Positions 11,001 through 18,244 of a stretch of DNA of 64,000 nucleotides are shown one piece after another. A model generated the notes under the pieces. That model saw only the letters and a program-made list of their open reading frames with translations, did not search any database and was not told the DNA's origin. A program made the position numbers and the translations under genes. Each line of letters begins with the position of its first letter. Position 1 is the first letter of the stretch. The DNA comes from Acidovorax radicis N35 (lineage in GTDB: Bacteria > Pseudomonadota > Gammaproteobacteria > Burkholderiales > Burkholderiaceae_C): assembly GCF_000204195.1 (NCBI RefSeq), contig NZ_AFBG01000020.1, positions 310,001-374,000 of the forward strand, in the 5' to 3' direction.

Positions 11001-11027
11001 CGCGTGAAGGTGGAACCGGCCCGGTAG
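5001..11027 (+). CDS. Bacterial alpha-2-macroglobulin (YfhM-type protease trap)
   Basis: The protein has 2008 residues with an N-terminal signal peptide (M-S-K-M-K-F-L-Q-R-A then a hydrophobic core ending A-H-A). It shows the macroglobulin domain order: a long series of MG beta-sandwiches, a bait-type region, then the complement-like helical domain. The thioester motif C-L-E-Q is present with Cys1512, so the protein can in principle covalently trap proteases in the periplasm. The final part contains the receptor-binding-like A-D-M-T-W-V-A-I-T-D-P-I-P-G-G segment. Start 5001 is preferred over a longer frame because it follows a gaggg ribosome site and gives a clean signal peptide. It lies upstream of pbpC, the classical partner that repairs peptidoglycan after attack. 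A REP-like repeat lies in frame near residue 115. Confidence 0.92.
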   Translation: MSKMKFLQRALVLFSGALVSLGAHALQITSFSPQGEVARVRQVVAKFDAAAVNFGDPKAPAPISLSCSDAGATKGTGRWTGEREWVFDFERDLPPGVRCTASVKPGFKSAAGAELTGAKGYQFNSGGPFVQTIRPNPYEQIDEEQFFVLQFNGPATIASIQANVWCTVEGVGERVPVRLIEGAQRAEILKTLGLEKSAAQDPLQYATLACNRRFTSGSRMQIVFGKGVATPSGVPNTVEKRFDFKVREPFSAEFSCERENAQAACLPIRPLQLSFNAPVPRSLATAIRLKSAKETLKPQTDGAIEGQKGDALVNSVQFAAPLAENTAFTLELPKDFKDASGRPLRNAENFPLKVATGGMPPLAKFAAAPFGIVERFAEGPRSEKPPALLPVTLRNVEAALRVQGLQPGAAVPTAAPGKVSTLKPRTDADIIAWFKKVQRYDSYVVNRKQARQDVNGPLPKVLDDDKETVQSRMVSLLSGKGGVKTLDLPKPASNDPRPFEVVGIPLSPGFHVVEIASQKLGTSLLDERHGDARTMYVRTSALVTNLGVHFKLGRENAMAWVTTLDKGQPVQGATVRVSDCKGNELAHAQTDAQGVARFEGLSSEPPGCGEGGDGGEYGEGGNAYFVSARHKDDGGVEDMAFTWSDWQRGIEPWRFNVPTSRAPAPDERAHTIFDRTLFRAGETVSMKHLLRAETRQGFALSGSRPDTLVITHLGSGQQFTQPLAWRGTATGGLSAQSTFAIPPAAKLGMYQVELAGNGTVNGSLASGQFRVEEFRLPVLEGRITPVEKKALVRVRSVPTEVQINYVAGGGAANLPVRVSAMVRGKTLQYSDYETFRFTPPRKREQGSADSASSDDEEAAASQDARVIADKLPLTLNKDGAGKVTIDNVPQARQPQELLLEATYADPNGEVQTIRSTQALWPAGVVAGIKTEGWVSARQKIRFQALALQHNGKPAPDTSLQVQAVARITTTTRKRMVGGFYSYDNQTETKDLGTLCSGKSDARGLLLCESKLDEPGEVELVATATDKDGNTSVAASSVWVTRQGELWFGGEDHDRIDLLPEKKSYQPGETAKFQVRMPFRFATALVAVEREGIIDTQVVQLNGQDPTVSLKVQPGWGPNVYVSVLALRGRLREVPWYSFFTWGFKAPGEWWTSFWYEGKEYQAPTALVDLSKPAFRLGMAEIRVGTQAHQIDVKVTADKESYAVRGKAQVTITATLPGGKPAANAEVALAAVDQALLELMPNNSWNLLEAMLQRRSWGVETSTAQMEIIGRRHYGKKAVPAGGGGGRAQTRELLDTLLLWEPALKLDANGQAKVTVPLNDALTTFKIVAVADAATGLFGTGSTSIRATQDLQIISGLPPLVREDDQFRAQITLRNTTKTAMKVEVAPRATLLDLKPQTIDIPPEEAREVAWSVTAPAQLAQTRAESILWEIEAKDTVGGARDALKARQRIIPAVPLTVQQATLVQVDGSFNLDVNPPADALPGRGGLKMSLQPKLAEGLPGVRDWWARYPFACLEQKTSKAVGLRDGALWQTVVAQLPTYLDSDGLANYFPPRDGDSNRGSDTLTAYVLAATHEASSINPAFALPDAARAPMERGLIAFVEGRIQREFWSPRKDLDMRKVAALEALSRYGKAQGRMVSSITIAPNQWPTHTVIDWVNVLKRVADVPERDKRLAEAQQILRSRLSFQGTKLIFSTEQDDYWWWLMQNGDVNTARLMLAVMDDPTWKDDMGRLANGFISRQQAGAWHTTTANLWGGLALEKFSAKFEAVPVSGTTKATMSGSSATVDWSKVERVKASDATGAAHQTTWFGAPASPGNLKNNDMFLAWGKAGGKESLAVAHQGPGKPWLTLQSVAAIQLKAPFAAGYAIKKTVTPVEQANKSLPAGQYTRGDVLRVTLEVNASADMTWVAITDPIPGGATILGSGLGRDSAIATQGEKPRSGSGWPAFEERSFESFRSYYEYLPKGTVKMEYTVRLNNVGEFALPPSRVEAMYAPEMFGEVPNARVKVEPAR
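5334..5376 (+). repeat. REP-like repeat inside the macroglobulin frame, copy c
   Basis: The stretch GGCGCTGAACTGACGGGCGC followed by GGCTATCAATTCAATAGC has the same two AGCGC-type blocks and the CTAT/ATAGC arm as the intergenic copies. It is read through in frame and encodes G-A-E-L-T-G-A-K-G-Y-Q-F-N-S in an MG-domain loop. It is more degenerate than the intergenic copies. Confidence 0.5.
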
Positions 11028-11083
11028 ACCGCAGAGACCACCATGCCCCACCGTGCCTTGAGCCAACCCCCAGTCCACACGCC

Positions 11084-11452
11084 ATGAGCCTCAGTGTGTT
11101 TGTGGAACTGCGGTTCTGGGTGCTGGTGGCGTTCTCGCTGGTGCTGCCTGCGGGCATCTACGGGCTGCTGCTGGCGACCCGGTCCATCTCGCGCATGGCG
11201 GTGCTGGGCTTTGGCGTGGCGCTGGTGCTGATTGCGGGGGTGGACGTGTACCTGCTGCAATCGCTCGCGTCCCTGGCCAAGACCACCCCGTCGCTGGCGG
11301 ACGATGCGATGTTTATCTCCGAGCTGTCCATCGCGCTCTATGTGCTGCCCGTGGTGTTTGGTGGCATTGGCGTCAACCTGATTTCGCACGTGCTGCTGCG
11401 CCACCTGAGCGAGGCCGAAACCCGGTTTGACCGGGAGCACTCTGATGGCTGA
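11084..11452 (+). CDS. Small integral membrane protein between the macroglobulin and pbpC genes
   Basis: The protein has 122 residues with three hydrophobic segments (about 9-30, 39-59 and 83-105) and a charged C-terminus R-F-D-R-E-H-S-D-G. No known domain is recognised. It starts 56 bases after the macroglobulin stop, and its last 8 bases overlap the ATG of pbpC, so it is translated within the same operon. Position suggests a role in anchoring or organising the macroglobulin/PbpC pair, but the sequence alone does not show this. Confidence 0.7.
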   Translation: MSLSVFVELRFWVLVAFSLVLPAGIYGLLLATRSISRMAVLGFGVALVLIAGVDVYLLQSLASLAKTTPSLADDAMFISELSIALYVLPVVFGGIGVNLISHVLLRHLSEAETRFDREHSDG

Positions 11453-13787
11453 ACGGCGGTGGGCCGTGCGCCGCTGGTGCGCTGGCTGGGCTTTGTGGGT
11501 GGCGTGTGGGTCGGCCGCCTGGGCTATCCCCGCATTTGACGAGGTGCGTGCCGACTTCAAACCGTCCGACACCCTCGTCCTCTCGCGCGAGGGCGAGGTG
11601 CTGCAGCGCCTGCGCACCGATGCCACGGTGCGGCGCGGCCAGTGGGTGCCACTCGCCGACGTGTCGCCTGCGCTGCGCACGGCCCTGGTGCTCAGCGAGG
11701 ACAAGCGGTTTTTTGAACACAGCGGGGTGGACTGGCGCGCTGCGTCGGCGGCAGCCTGGGGCAACCTGTGGAACCAGCGCACGCGCGGGGCCAGCACCAT
11801 CACCATGCAGCTGGCGGGTTTGCTCGACGGCGACTGGCGCCAGGGCCCCGGCGGGCGCACCGTGGCGCAGAAGCTGGGCCAGACCGTGGCCGCGCAGGTG
11901 CTGGACCGGCGCTGGCGCAAGGACCAGATCCTGGAGGCCTACCTCAACCTCGTGCCGTTTCGCAGCGAGTTGGTGGGCATTGATGCGCTCTCCCGCACGC
12001 TGTTTGGCAAGGCCGCCCATGGACTGGATGACCGCGAGGCGGCCGTGGCGGCGGCGCTGGTGCGCGCGCCCAATGCGCGGCCTGCGCTGGTGGCGCAGCG
12101 GGCCTGTGGTGTGCTGCGCGACATGCAGCAGCGCCCCGGCAGCACCCAGCCGGCGGCTGCGCGCGTGGACTGCGATGCGCTGGACTTGTTCACCACCGCC
12201 GCGCTGCAGCGCCGTGCGTTTGATGCGAGCGAGGGCGTGGCCCCGCACTTTGCACGTTATCTGCTGCGCCAGCGGTCCAAGGACGCGGCGGTGCCTGAAC
12301 GCCTGCCCAGCACGCTGCGTGCGCCGCTGCAGCGTTTTGCCGTGCAGAGCCTGCAGCAGCAGCTGCGCGAACTGCGCGGACGCAATGTGGAAGACGGCGC
12401 CGTGCTGGTGCTCGACAACGCCACGGGCGCGGTGCTGGCCTGGGTGGGGTCTTCGGGGCAGCTCAGCCAGGCCCGCGAGGTGGATGGTGTGCTGGCCCTG
12501 CGCCAGCCGGGCTCCACGCTGAAGCCGTTTTTATACGCACAGGCCATCGAGCAGCGGCGGCTCACGGCGGCTTCCCTGGTGGATGACTCGCCCGCGCACA
12601 TTGCCACCCCCGGGGGGTTGTACATCCCGCAGAACTACGACCGGCAGTTCAAGGGATGGGTGTCCGTGCGTACGGCGCTGGCCGCGTCGCTCAACGTGCC
12701 CGCGGTGCGCACCCTGGTCATGGTCTCGCCCGACGCGTTCCACCGGCAGCTGCGCGCGGTGGGCCTGCCGCTGCGTGAAAGCGGCGACTATTTTGGCTAC
12801 AGCCTTGCGCTGGGCAGCCCGGAGGTGCCGCTGCTGCACCTGACCAACGCCTTTCGCACGCTCGCCAACGGCGGGCGGGCCAGTCCTGTTGCAGGCACGC
12901 TGGCCAACGGCGGGCGCGTCAGCGCCGTGGCGCTGGCCGATGCCAAGCCGCACTTCACGCCCGCCATCGACCCGCGTGCCGCGTTCATCGTGGGCGACAT
13001 CCTCTCGGACGGCAATGCGCGTGCGCGCACCTTTGGCACCGACAGCGTGTTGGCCACGCGTTTCTGGACGGCCGTGAAAACCGGCACCAGCAAGGACATG
13101 CGCGACAACTGGGCCGTGGGCTGGTCCGAGCGCTACACCGTGGGCGTGTGGGTGGGCAACGCCAGCGGCGCTGCCATGCACGATGTCAGCGGCACCAGCG
13201 GCGCGGCGCCTATCTGGGCGGCGGTGATGGGGTTTTTGCATGCGCGCGAACCCAGTCGCGCCCCCAAGGCCCCCCTGGGCCTGGCCCGTGCCGCGGTGCG
13301 GTTTGGGCCTGCCGCGCCGCAGCCCGGAAGCCCGGGCGACCACCCGCCGCTGGAGGCTGCACGGGAAGAATGGTTTGTGCAGGGTACCCAGCAAGCGCTA
13401 TTTGCTATTGATTCGGTAGCTAATAACCAATACGTATCAAGCGCTGGTGTCAAAAAAGATCCAAAAAATTCCGCACAAAGTGGCGTGACTTCCGTCGCTG
13501 GCCTGGCTGCACGCATCACCGCGCCAGCCCCCGGCACCATCATTGCACTCGACCCCGACATTCCCCCCACACGCCAGCGCCTGCAGTTAACAGCCACGGG
13601 CGAAGGGTTGTGGTGGCGCATGGACGGCAAGCCGCTCGGGCGCGGCGCGCGGGTGGCCTGGCTGCCCTGGCCGGGGCGCCACGTGGTGCAGATCACCGAT
13701 GCCGGGGGACAGGTGCTGGACGAGATCCGCATCGAGGTGCGCGGTGCGGGTGCCGTGGCCCCCGCACCCAGGGGCACTGCGCATTGA
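11445..13787 (+). CDS. pbpC: Penicillin-binding protein 1C, bifunctional peptidoglycan synthase
   Basis: The protein has 780 residues. An N-terminal membrane anchor (W-A-L-W-V-A-C-G-S-A-A-W-A) is followed by a family 51 glycosyltransferase with catalytic Glu85 in S-E-D-K-R-F-F and the A-S-T-I-T-M-Q-L motif. Then comes a transpeptidase with the S-T-L-K box (Ser357, Lys360), an S-L-N box and the K-T-G box (Lys545). The C-terminal 75 residues form the beta-sandwich domain typical of PbpC. It polymerises and cross-links peptidoglycan in the periplasm and is usually linked to alpha-2-macroglobulin. ATG 11445 is preferred over an upstream TTG. A linker near residues 650-680 is encoded by a REP-like repeat. 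Confidence 0.93.
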   Translation: MAERRWAVRRWCAGWALWVACGSAAWAIPAFDEVRADFKPSDTLVLSREGEVLQRLRTDATVRRGQWVPLADVSPALRTALVLSEDKRFFEHSGVDWRAASAAAWGNLWNQRTRGASTITMQLAGLLDGDWRQGPGGRTVAQKLGQTVAAQVLDRRWRKDQILEAYLNLVPFRSELVGIDALSRTLFGKAAHGLDDREAAVAAALVRAPNARPALVAQRACGVLRDMQQRPGSTQPAAARVDCDALDLFTTAALQRRAFDASEGVAPHFARYLLRQRSKDAAVPERLPSTLRAPLQRFAVQSLQQQLRELRGRNVEDGAVLVLDNATGAVLAWVGSSGQLSQAREVDGVLALRQPGSTLKPFLYAQAIEQRRLTAASLVDDSPAHIATPGGLYIPQNYDRQFKGWVSVRTALAASLNVPAVRTLVMVSPDAFHRQLRAVGLPLRESGDYFGYSLALGSPEVPLLHLTNAFRTLANGGRASPVAGTLANGGRVSAVALADAKPHFTPAIDPRAAFIVGDILSDGNARARTFGTDSVLATRFWTAVKTGTSKDMRDNWAVGWSERYTVGVWVGNASGAAMHDVSGTSGAAPIWAAVMGFLHAREPSRAPKAPLGLARAAVRFGPAAPQPGSPGDHPPLEAAREEWFVQGTQQALFAIDSVANNQYVSSAGVKKDPKNSAQSGVTSVAGLAARITAPAPGTIIALDPDIPPTRQRLQLTATGEGLWWRMDGKPLGRGARVAWLPWPGRHVVQITDAGGQVLDEIRIEVRGAGAVAPAPRGTAH
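13392..13447 (+). repeat. REP-like repeat inside the pbpC frame, copy d
   Basis: CAAGCGCTATTTGCTATTG is followed by GGTAGCTAATAACC and TATCAAGCGCTGG. The AGCGCT ends and the CTATT/TAGCTAA arms match the intergenic family. It adds an in-frame, hydrophilic, Asn/Ser-rich linker between the transpeptidase and the C-terminal domain. Codon use there (ATT, GAT, AAA) is unlike the flanking GC-rich codons. Confidence 0.65.
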
Positions 13788-13871
13788 CGCCGTGAAGTCC
13801 GAGGAATACGGTGTGGCTTGCCGCCGGGGCATGCTGCAGCGGGGCGCCTAGAATCGTTACAAGATATTTCT

Positions 13872-16151
13872 ATGCCTTTTCTGCGCCAGTTCTTCTCCCA
13901 CCGCCTGATCTGGCTTTCGCTGCTGCTCTCGCTGGGGATCGGTGCCATCTTTGCGCGCACGATCTGGAGCATCCGCAACGACGAATGGAGCTACGCCAGC
14001 CAGAACAATGCCAACCTGGTGCGCACTCTGGAGCAAGGGCTGAGCTGGACCCTGGATACGTTTGACCAGTCGCTGGAGGGGGTGACCCGGGAGGTCAGCC
14101 GCCCGGAAGTCTGGGCGCTGCCTGCGGATCTGCGCTCCCGCCTGGTGTTTGACAACTCGCTGCGCGCGCGCGCCGGGGGGGTGTGGGTGCTGGATGCAGA
14201 CGGCCATGTCGTGCTGGATTCGAACTCCAATGCCCCCAGCAAGCTCAACTTTGCGGACCGCGACTACTTCACCGCGTTCAAGTCCGGTGGGCACAAAGGG
14301 TTGTTCATCGGGCGTCCCGTTCCCTCGCGCGTCACGGGGCTCAACATTCTTCCCCTGTCGCGCGCCTATTTTCATGCGGACGGCAGTTTTGCGGGCGTTG
14401 TGGTGGGGGCGGTTCGCCTGAGCGTTTTCAACGAACTGTTTGGGGCGCTGGAGCTGGGGCTCAACAGTGGCGTGAACCTGTTGCGCAGCGACGGCGTGAT
14501 GATCACCAGGTTCCCCTATGGCGACGCCGATGTGGGCCGCAGCCTGGCGGGCACGCCCAACATGCTGCGGTTTCAGCAAGAGGGCTCGGGCTCGTTTGTG
14601 GGCACCTCGATCGTCGATGGTGTGGAGCGCCTGTATACGTTTCGCCCGGTGGGGCGCTATCCGCTCATCATCAATGTGGCGCAATCCGCAGACTCCGTGC
14701 TGGCCAAGTGGACCCGCAGCGCCTGGGTGCTGGGCGGCTTCGCGCTGCTGCTGATGGTCAGTTGTGTGGGGCTGGCCACGCTGTTTGTGCGCGAACTCAC
14801 GCTGCGCCAGCAGGTTTCGGCGCGCCTGCGCGAGGCCGAGCACAACACCCGCACCATTCTCGACAACATGCCCTCGATGATTGGCTACTGGGATGGCGAC
14901 CTGCGCAACCGGTTTGCCAACCAGGCGTACTTTGAATGGTTTGGCGTGTTGCCGGAGCGCATGCCCGGCATGCTCCTTGCGGATCTGCTTGGCCCGGAGC
15001 TTTTCGCGCAGGACCAACCCTACCTTGACAGGGCACTGCAGGGCCAAGCGCAGTTGTTTGAGCGCACAGGGGTCGATGCACATGGGGTGGTGCGCCACAC
15101 CATGGTCTCCTATGTGCCCGATGCCGAAGGTGGCAAGGTGCGGGGCATCTTTGTGCAGGTGACGGATATCTCCGAACGCAAGCGCATGGAGAACGAGCTG
15201 TTTGATGAAAAGGAGCGGGTGCGCCTCACGCTGCAGTCGATCGGCGACGCTGTGGTTTGCGCCGACGCCCGTGGCATCGTCACCTACCTCAACCCCGTGG
15301 CGGAACGCCTGACCGGCTGGCAGGCCTTTGATGCAGCGGGCCGCCGTATTGATGAGGTGGTGGTGCTGCGCAACCCCGACAACGACAGCGTGCTCGCCAG
15401 CTCGCTGCTGGCGGCGATCCAGAGCGGAACCGTCGCTGGGTCGGTGCGCGGCGTGCTGGTGCACCGCACCAGCGGCCAGCGGTTCCAGGTGGACAAGACC
15501 TCCAGCCCCATCACCGACCGCCTGGGCGCCGTGACCGGCGCCGTGGCCGTGCTGCGCGATGTGACCGAATCGGTGGTCATGGCCGAGCGCATGGCGCACC
15601 TGGCCCAGTACGACGCGCTGACCGACCTGCCCAACCGCGTGCTGCTGCAGGACCGCGCCCAGCTGGCCATTTCGCAGGCCCGCCGCTATGGCAAGTGCCT
15701 GGCCGTGATGTACCTGGACCTGGATGGTTTCAAGGACGTGAACGACACCCTGGGCCACGATGTGGGTGACCTGCTGCTGGTGCAGTTTGCGCAGCGCCTG
15801 AAAACCGCCGTGCGCGCGTCGGACACCGTGTGCCGCCAGGGCGGCGACGAATTTGTGGTGCTGCTGCCAGGCCTGGACGGTGCCGAGGCCGCCTGCAACG
15901 TGGCGCGCAAGATGCTCGCGTCGTGCGATGTGCCTTTCGAGCTGGGAGGGCGCCTGTTGCAGGTCGGGCTCAGCGGGGGCATCGCGCTTTTTCCGCAGCA
16001 TGGCGACACGTTCGATGCGCTTTCGCGCCATGCCGACAGCGCGATGTACGCCGCCAAGCGCGGCGGGCGCATGCGCTTCATGCTCCACCGGGGGCCGGAC
16101 GCCGATCCCGAGGTGGTGTTGGCCCCAGAGGCTGCAGGCCAGGGCCAGTAA
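13872..16151 (+). CDS. Membrane diguanylate cyclase with periplasmic sensor and two PAS domains
   Basis: The protein has 759 residues. TM1 is at about 12-32 and a periplasmic double-Cache-type sensor is at about 40-275 (D-A-D-G-H-V-V-L-D-S; F-A-D-R-D-Y-F). TM2 is at about 285-305, followed by two PAS domains (about 330-440 and 455-575) and a GGDEF domain. The active-site G-G-D-E-F is at 657-661, and the inhibitory site R-A-S-D (648-651) lies five residues before it, so cyclic-di-GMP synthesis should be feedback-inhibited. No EAL domain follows. Start 13872 is chosen because it opens directly into a TM helix. It converts two GTP into cyclic di-GMP in response to a ligand that cannot be inferred. 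Confidence 0.9.
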   Translation: MPFLRQFFSHRLIWLSLLLSLGIGAIFARTIWSIRNDEWSYASQNNANLVRTLEQGLSWTLDTFDQSLEGVTREVSRPEVWALPADLRSRLVFDNSLRARAGGVWVLDADGHVVLDSNSNAPSKLNFADRDYFTAFKSGGHKGLFIGRPVPSRVTGLNILPLSRAYFHADGSFAGVVVGAVRLSVFNELFGALELGLNSGVNLLRSDGVMITRFPYGDADVGRSLAGTPNMLRFQQEGSGSFVGTSIVDGVERLYTFRPVGRYPLIINVAQSADSVLAKWTRSAWVLGGFALLLMVSCVGLATLFVRELTLRQQVSARLREAEHNTRTILDNMPSMIGYWDGDLRNRFANQAYFEWFGVLPERMPGMLLADLLGPELFAQDQPYLDRALQGQAQLFERTGVDAHGVVRHTMVSYVPDAEGGKVRGIFVQVTDISERKRMENELFDEKERVRLTLQSIGDAVVCADARGIVTYLNPVAERLTGWQAFDAAGRRIDEVVVLRNPDNDSVLASSLLAAIQSGTVAGSVRGVLVHRTSGQRFQVDKTSSPITDRLGAVTGAVAVLRDVTESVVMAERMAHLAQYDALTDLPNRVLLQDRAQLAISQARRYGKCLAVMYLDLDGFKDVNDTLGHDVGDLLLVQFAQRLKTAVRASDTVCRQGGDEFVVLLPGLDGAEAACNVARKMLASCDVPFELGGRLLQVGLSGGIALFPQHGDTFDALSRHADSAMYAAKRGGRMRFMLHRGPDADPEVVLAPEAAGQGQ

Positions 16152-16177
16152 GCACAGTTGCCTGTGTGGTGCTGATG

Positions 16178-16222
16178 TGCTATTTAATTGATAGCTAATT
16201 GCGCATGTCTGATAAGCGCCAG
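16178..16222 (+). repeat. REP-like 45-bp repeat, copy e
   Basis: TGCTATTTAATTGATAGCTA is followed by TTGCGCATGTCTGATAAGCGCC. It lies 26 bases after the diguanylate cyclase stop codon, in the gap before the FMN dehydrogenase gene. Confidence 0.75.
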
Positions 16223-16393
16223 GGCACATTTTTGTCTGAGAATCTGCCTGCAGCGCCATCCTGGTGTCGCGCCGTCTTGGAAATTTGTTGCAGCCCTGCG
16301 CAAATAATTTTGATGGCCCACCCGCAGGCAAGTGCCTACCATTCGGCGCAGTCCTGTCTGCCCCCCTGTGCAACCCCTTTCTGGAGTGTCCGC

Positions 16394-17560
16394 GTGCCCG
16401 ATCTGTCCAAAATCACCTGCATCGAAGACCTGCGTGCCGTCGCCCAGCGCCGTGTGCCGCGCATGTTTTATGACTACGCCGATTCGGGCTCGTACACCGA
16501 GGGCACCTACCGCGCCAACGAAAGCGACTTCCAGCGCATCAAGCTGCGCCAGCGCGTGGCCGTGAACATGGAAGGCCGCAGCACCCGCACCACCATGGTC
16601 GGGCAGGACGTGGCCATGCCCGTGGCCATCGCGCCCACCGGCCTCACGGGCATGCAGCATGCCGACGGAGAAATTCTGGGTGCCAAGGCCGCCAAGGCGT
16701 TTGGCATCCCCTTCACACTCTCGACCATGAGCATCTGCTCCATCGAGGACATTGCCGAGCACACGGGCCGCCATCCGTTCTGGTTCCAGGTGTATGTGAT
16801 GCGCGACCGCGACTTCATCAATCGCCTGATCGACCGCGCCAAGGCCGCCAACTGCTCGGCCCTGCAGCTCACGCTGGATCTGCAGATCCTGGGCCAGCGC
16901 CACAAGGACATCAAGAACGGCCTGTCCGCGCCGCCCCGGCCCACACTGGCCAACCTCATCAACCTGGCCACCAAGCCCCGCTGGTGCCTGGGCATGCTGG
17001 GCACCCCGCGCCGCTCGTTCGGCAACATCGTGGGCCATGCCAAGGGCGTGGGCGACCTGTCCTCGCTCTCGTCGTGGACGGCCGAGCAGTTCGACCCGCA
17101 GCTCAACTGGGGCGATGTCGAATGGATCAAGAAGCGGTGGGGCGGCAAGCTGATTCTCAAGGGCATCATGGACGCCGAAGACGCTCGCCTGGCGGTGGAC
17201 AGCGGCGCCGATGCGCTCATCGTCAGCAACCACGGTGGCCGCCAGCTCGATGGCGCGCCGTCCTCCATCGCCGCGCTGCCCGGCATTGCTGCGGCGGCAG
17301 GCAAGGACATCGAAGTGTGGATGGACGGCGGCATCCGCAGTGGGCAGGACGTGCTCAAGGCCCGCGCGCTGGGCGCCCAGGGCACGCTGATCGGCCGCAG
17401 CTTTCTGTATGGCCTGGGCGCCTACGGAGAGGCGGGCGTGACGCGCGCGCTGCAGATCATCCAGAAAGAGCTGGACATCACCATGGCGTTCTGTGGCCAC
17501 ACCAACATCAACACCGTGGACCAGTCCATCCTGCTGCCTGGCACCTATCCCACGGCATGA
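16394..17560 (+). CDS. lldD: FMN-dependent L-lactate dehydrogenase / alpha-hydroxy-acid oxidase family
   Basis: The protein has 388 residues from a GTG start at 16394, with a ggag site eight bases upstream. It has the full TIM-barrel of the FMN alpha-hydroxy-acid dehydrogenases: I-A-P-T-G-L-T-G near the flavin, Q-L-T-L-D-L-Q, the Lys in L-I-L-K-G-I, and the catalytic S-N-H-G-G-R-Q-L-D-G with His280. These are followed by M-D-G-G-I-R-S-G-Q-D and the phosphate-binding G-R-S-F-L-Y-G. The family oxidises L-lactate (or a related hydroxy acid) at the membrane and passes electrons to quinone. L-lactate is the best guess; mandelate or glycolate are alternatives. It is convergent with the cytochrome c gene, only four bases apart. 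Confidence 0.88.
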   Translation: MPDLSKITCIEDLRAVAQRRVPRMFYDYADSGSYTEGTYRANESDFQRIKLRQRVAVNMEGRSTRTTMVGQDVAMPVAIAPTGLTGMQHADGEILGAKAAKAFGIPFTLSTMSICSIEDIAEHTGRHPFWFQVYVMRDRDFINRLIDRAKAANCSALQLTLDLQILGQRHKDIKNGLSAPPRPTLANLINLATKPRWCLGMLGTPRRSFGNIVGHAKGVGDLSSLSSWTAEQFDPQLNWGDVEWIKKRWGGKLILKGIMDAEDARLAVDSGADALIVSNHGGRQLDGAPSSIAALPGIAAAAGKDIEVWMDGGIRSGQDVLKARALGAQGTLIGRSFLYGLGAYGEAGVTRALQIIQKELDITMAFCGHTNINTVDQSILLPGTYPTA

Positions 17561-17564
17561 CCCT

Positions 17565-17972
17565 TCAACGCGCGCCCACCCGCGGCGCGTATTTGAGCGT
17601 AGCGAGATAAGCGACCACGTCTTCGCGCTCACGTTCGTCGTCCAGCTGGTAGTCCATGCCCTGGCCGGGGATCAATGCCTCGGGGTTGGTCAGCCAGGCC
17701 TTCAGCGTGGCGCGCGTCCACAGGATCTTGCTGCTGCGCAGCGCGGGCGAATAGTCAAAGTCTTTCAAGGCCCCCGCGCGGCGGCCCACCACGCCCACGT
17801 GCGCGGGGCCGTCGCCATGCAGGGCCACGCTGTGGCAGCTGCTGCAATGCGCTGCATAGACGGCACGGCCGCGCTCCACCGACTGGGCCGCGCCAGGACT
17901 GTGCGCGGCCGACAGCAGGGCTGCCACCACACTGGCAAGACGTAGGGAGGGCAGCGGGGCGAGGTGTTTCAT
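17565..17972 (-). CDS. Periplasmic class I c-type cytochrome
   Basis: The protein has 135 residues. A signal peptide (cleavage expected after G-A-A-Q, near residue 30) is followed by one haem-attachment site C-S-S-C-H at 43-47. A late G-Q-G-M-D-Y provides the likely axial Met, and the last helix carries V-V-A-Y-L-A-T-L, as in small cytochrome c domains. It is a periplasmic one-electron carrier. A sequence TGAATCC-N16-CGTAT lies 67 bases upstream of the ATG and matches sites in front of the neighbouring sigma factor, DUF3034 and TPR genes. It is therefore likely under ECF control and divergent from the sigma operon. Confidence 0.88.
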   Translation of the reverse strand: MKHLAPLPSLRLASVVAALLSAAHSPGAAQSVERGRAVYAAHCSSCHSVALHGDGPAHVGVVGRRAGALKDFDYSPALRSSKILWTRATLKAWLTNPEALIPGQGMDYQLDDEREREDVVAYLATLKYAPRVGAR

Positions 17973-18038
17973 GGATGGTTTCAGCGTGCGATGGGTTTTG
18001 GTGGGCCGTGTGGCGGGGTGCCCGCAGTAGCCCCCGCA

Positions 18039-18066
18039 ATACGGACGGACTTGCCGGCCGGATTCA
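18039..18066 (-). promoter_or_regulatory. Candidate ECF-sigma promoter of the cytochrome c gene
   Basis: On the minus strand this reads TGAATCC, 16 bases, CGTAT. The same two blocks at identical spacing occur at 18158, 19761 and 49754. The -10-like block ends 66 bases before the ATG at 17972. Confidence 0.6.
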
Positions 18067-18157
18067 AAGCGCGCTCCACGTTCGGGGCGTGTTCCCCGCT
18101 GCCGGGGTAGCCCGGGCGGGGCGCGGGTGCCGGAAAACACGTTTTTTTGCCCGCAGC

Positions 18158-18185
18158 TGCATCCAGATGGCCCGCTGTGGCGTAT
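18158..18185 (+). promoter_or_regulatory. Candidate autoregulatory ECF-sigma promoter
   Basis: TGCATCC, 16 bases, CGTAT, with 59 bases to the ATG of the ECF sigma gene. Autoregulation is the rule for ECF factors, which supports reading the shared motif as the promoter this factor recognises. Confidence 0.6.
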
Positions 18186-18244
18186 TCACCTACAGCAAAC
18201 CCCTGCAATCCCGTGAAAGCCGGCCAATCCCAGAGAATGGGCGC

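Noticed and set aside
6807..11078. Minus-strand open frame of 1423 codons opposite the macroglobulin gene
   Set aside because: It is an antisense shadow in GC-rich DNA; His/Gln/Gly-biased and without any recognisable domain.
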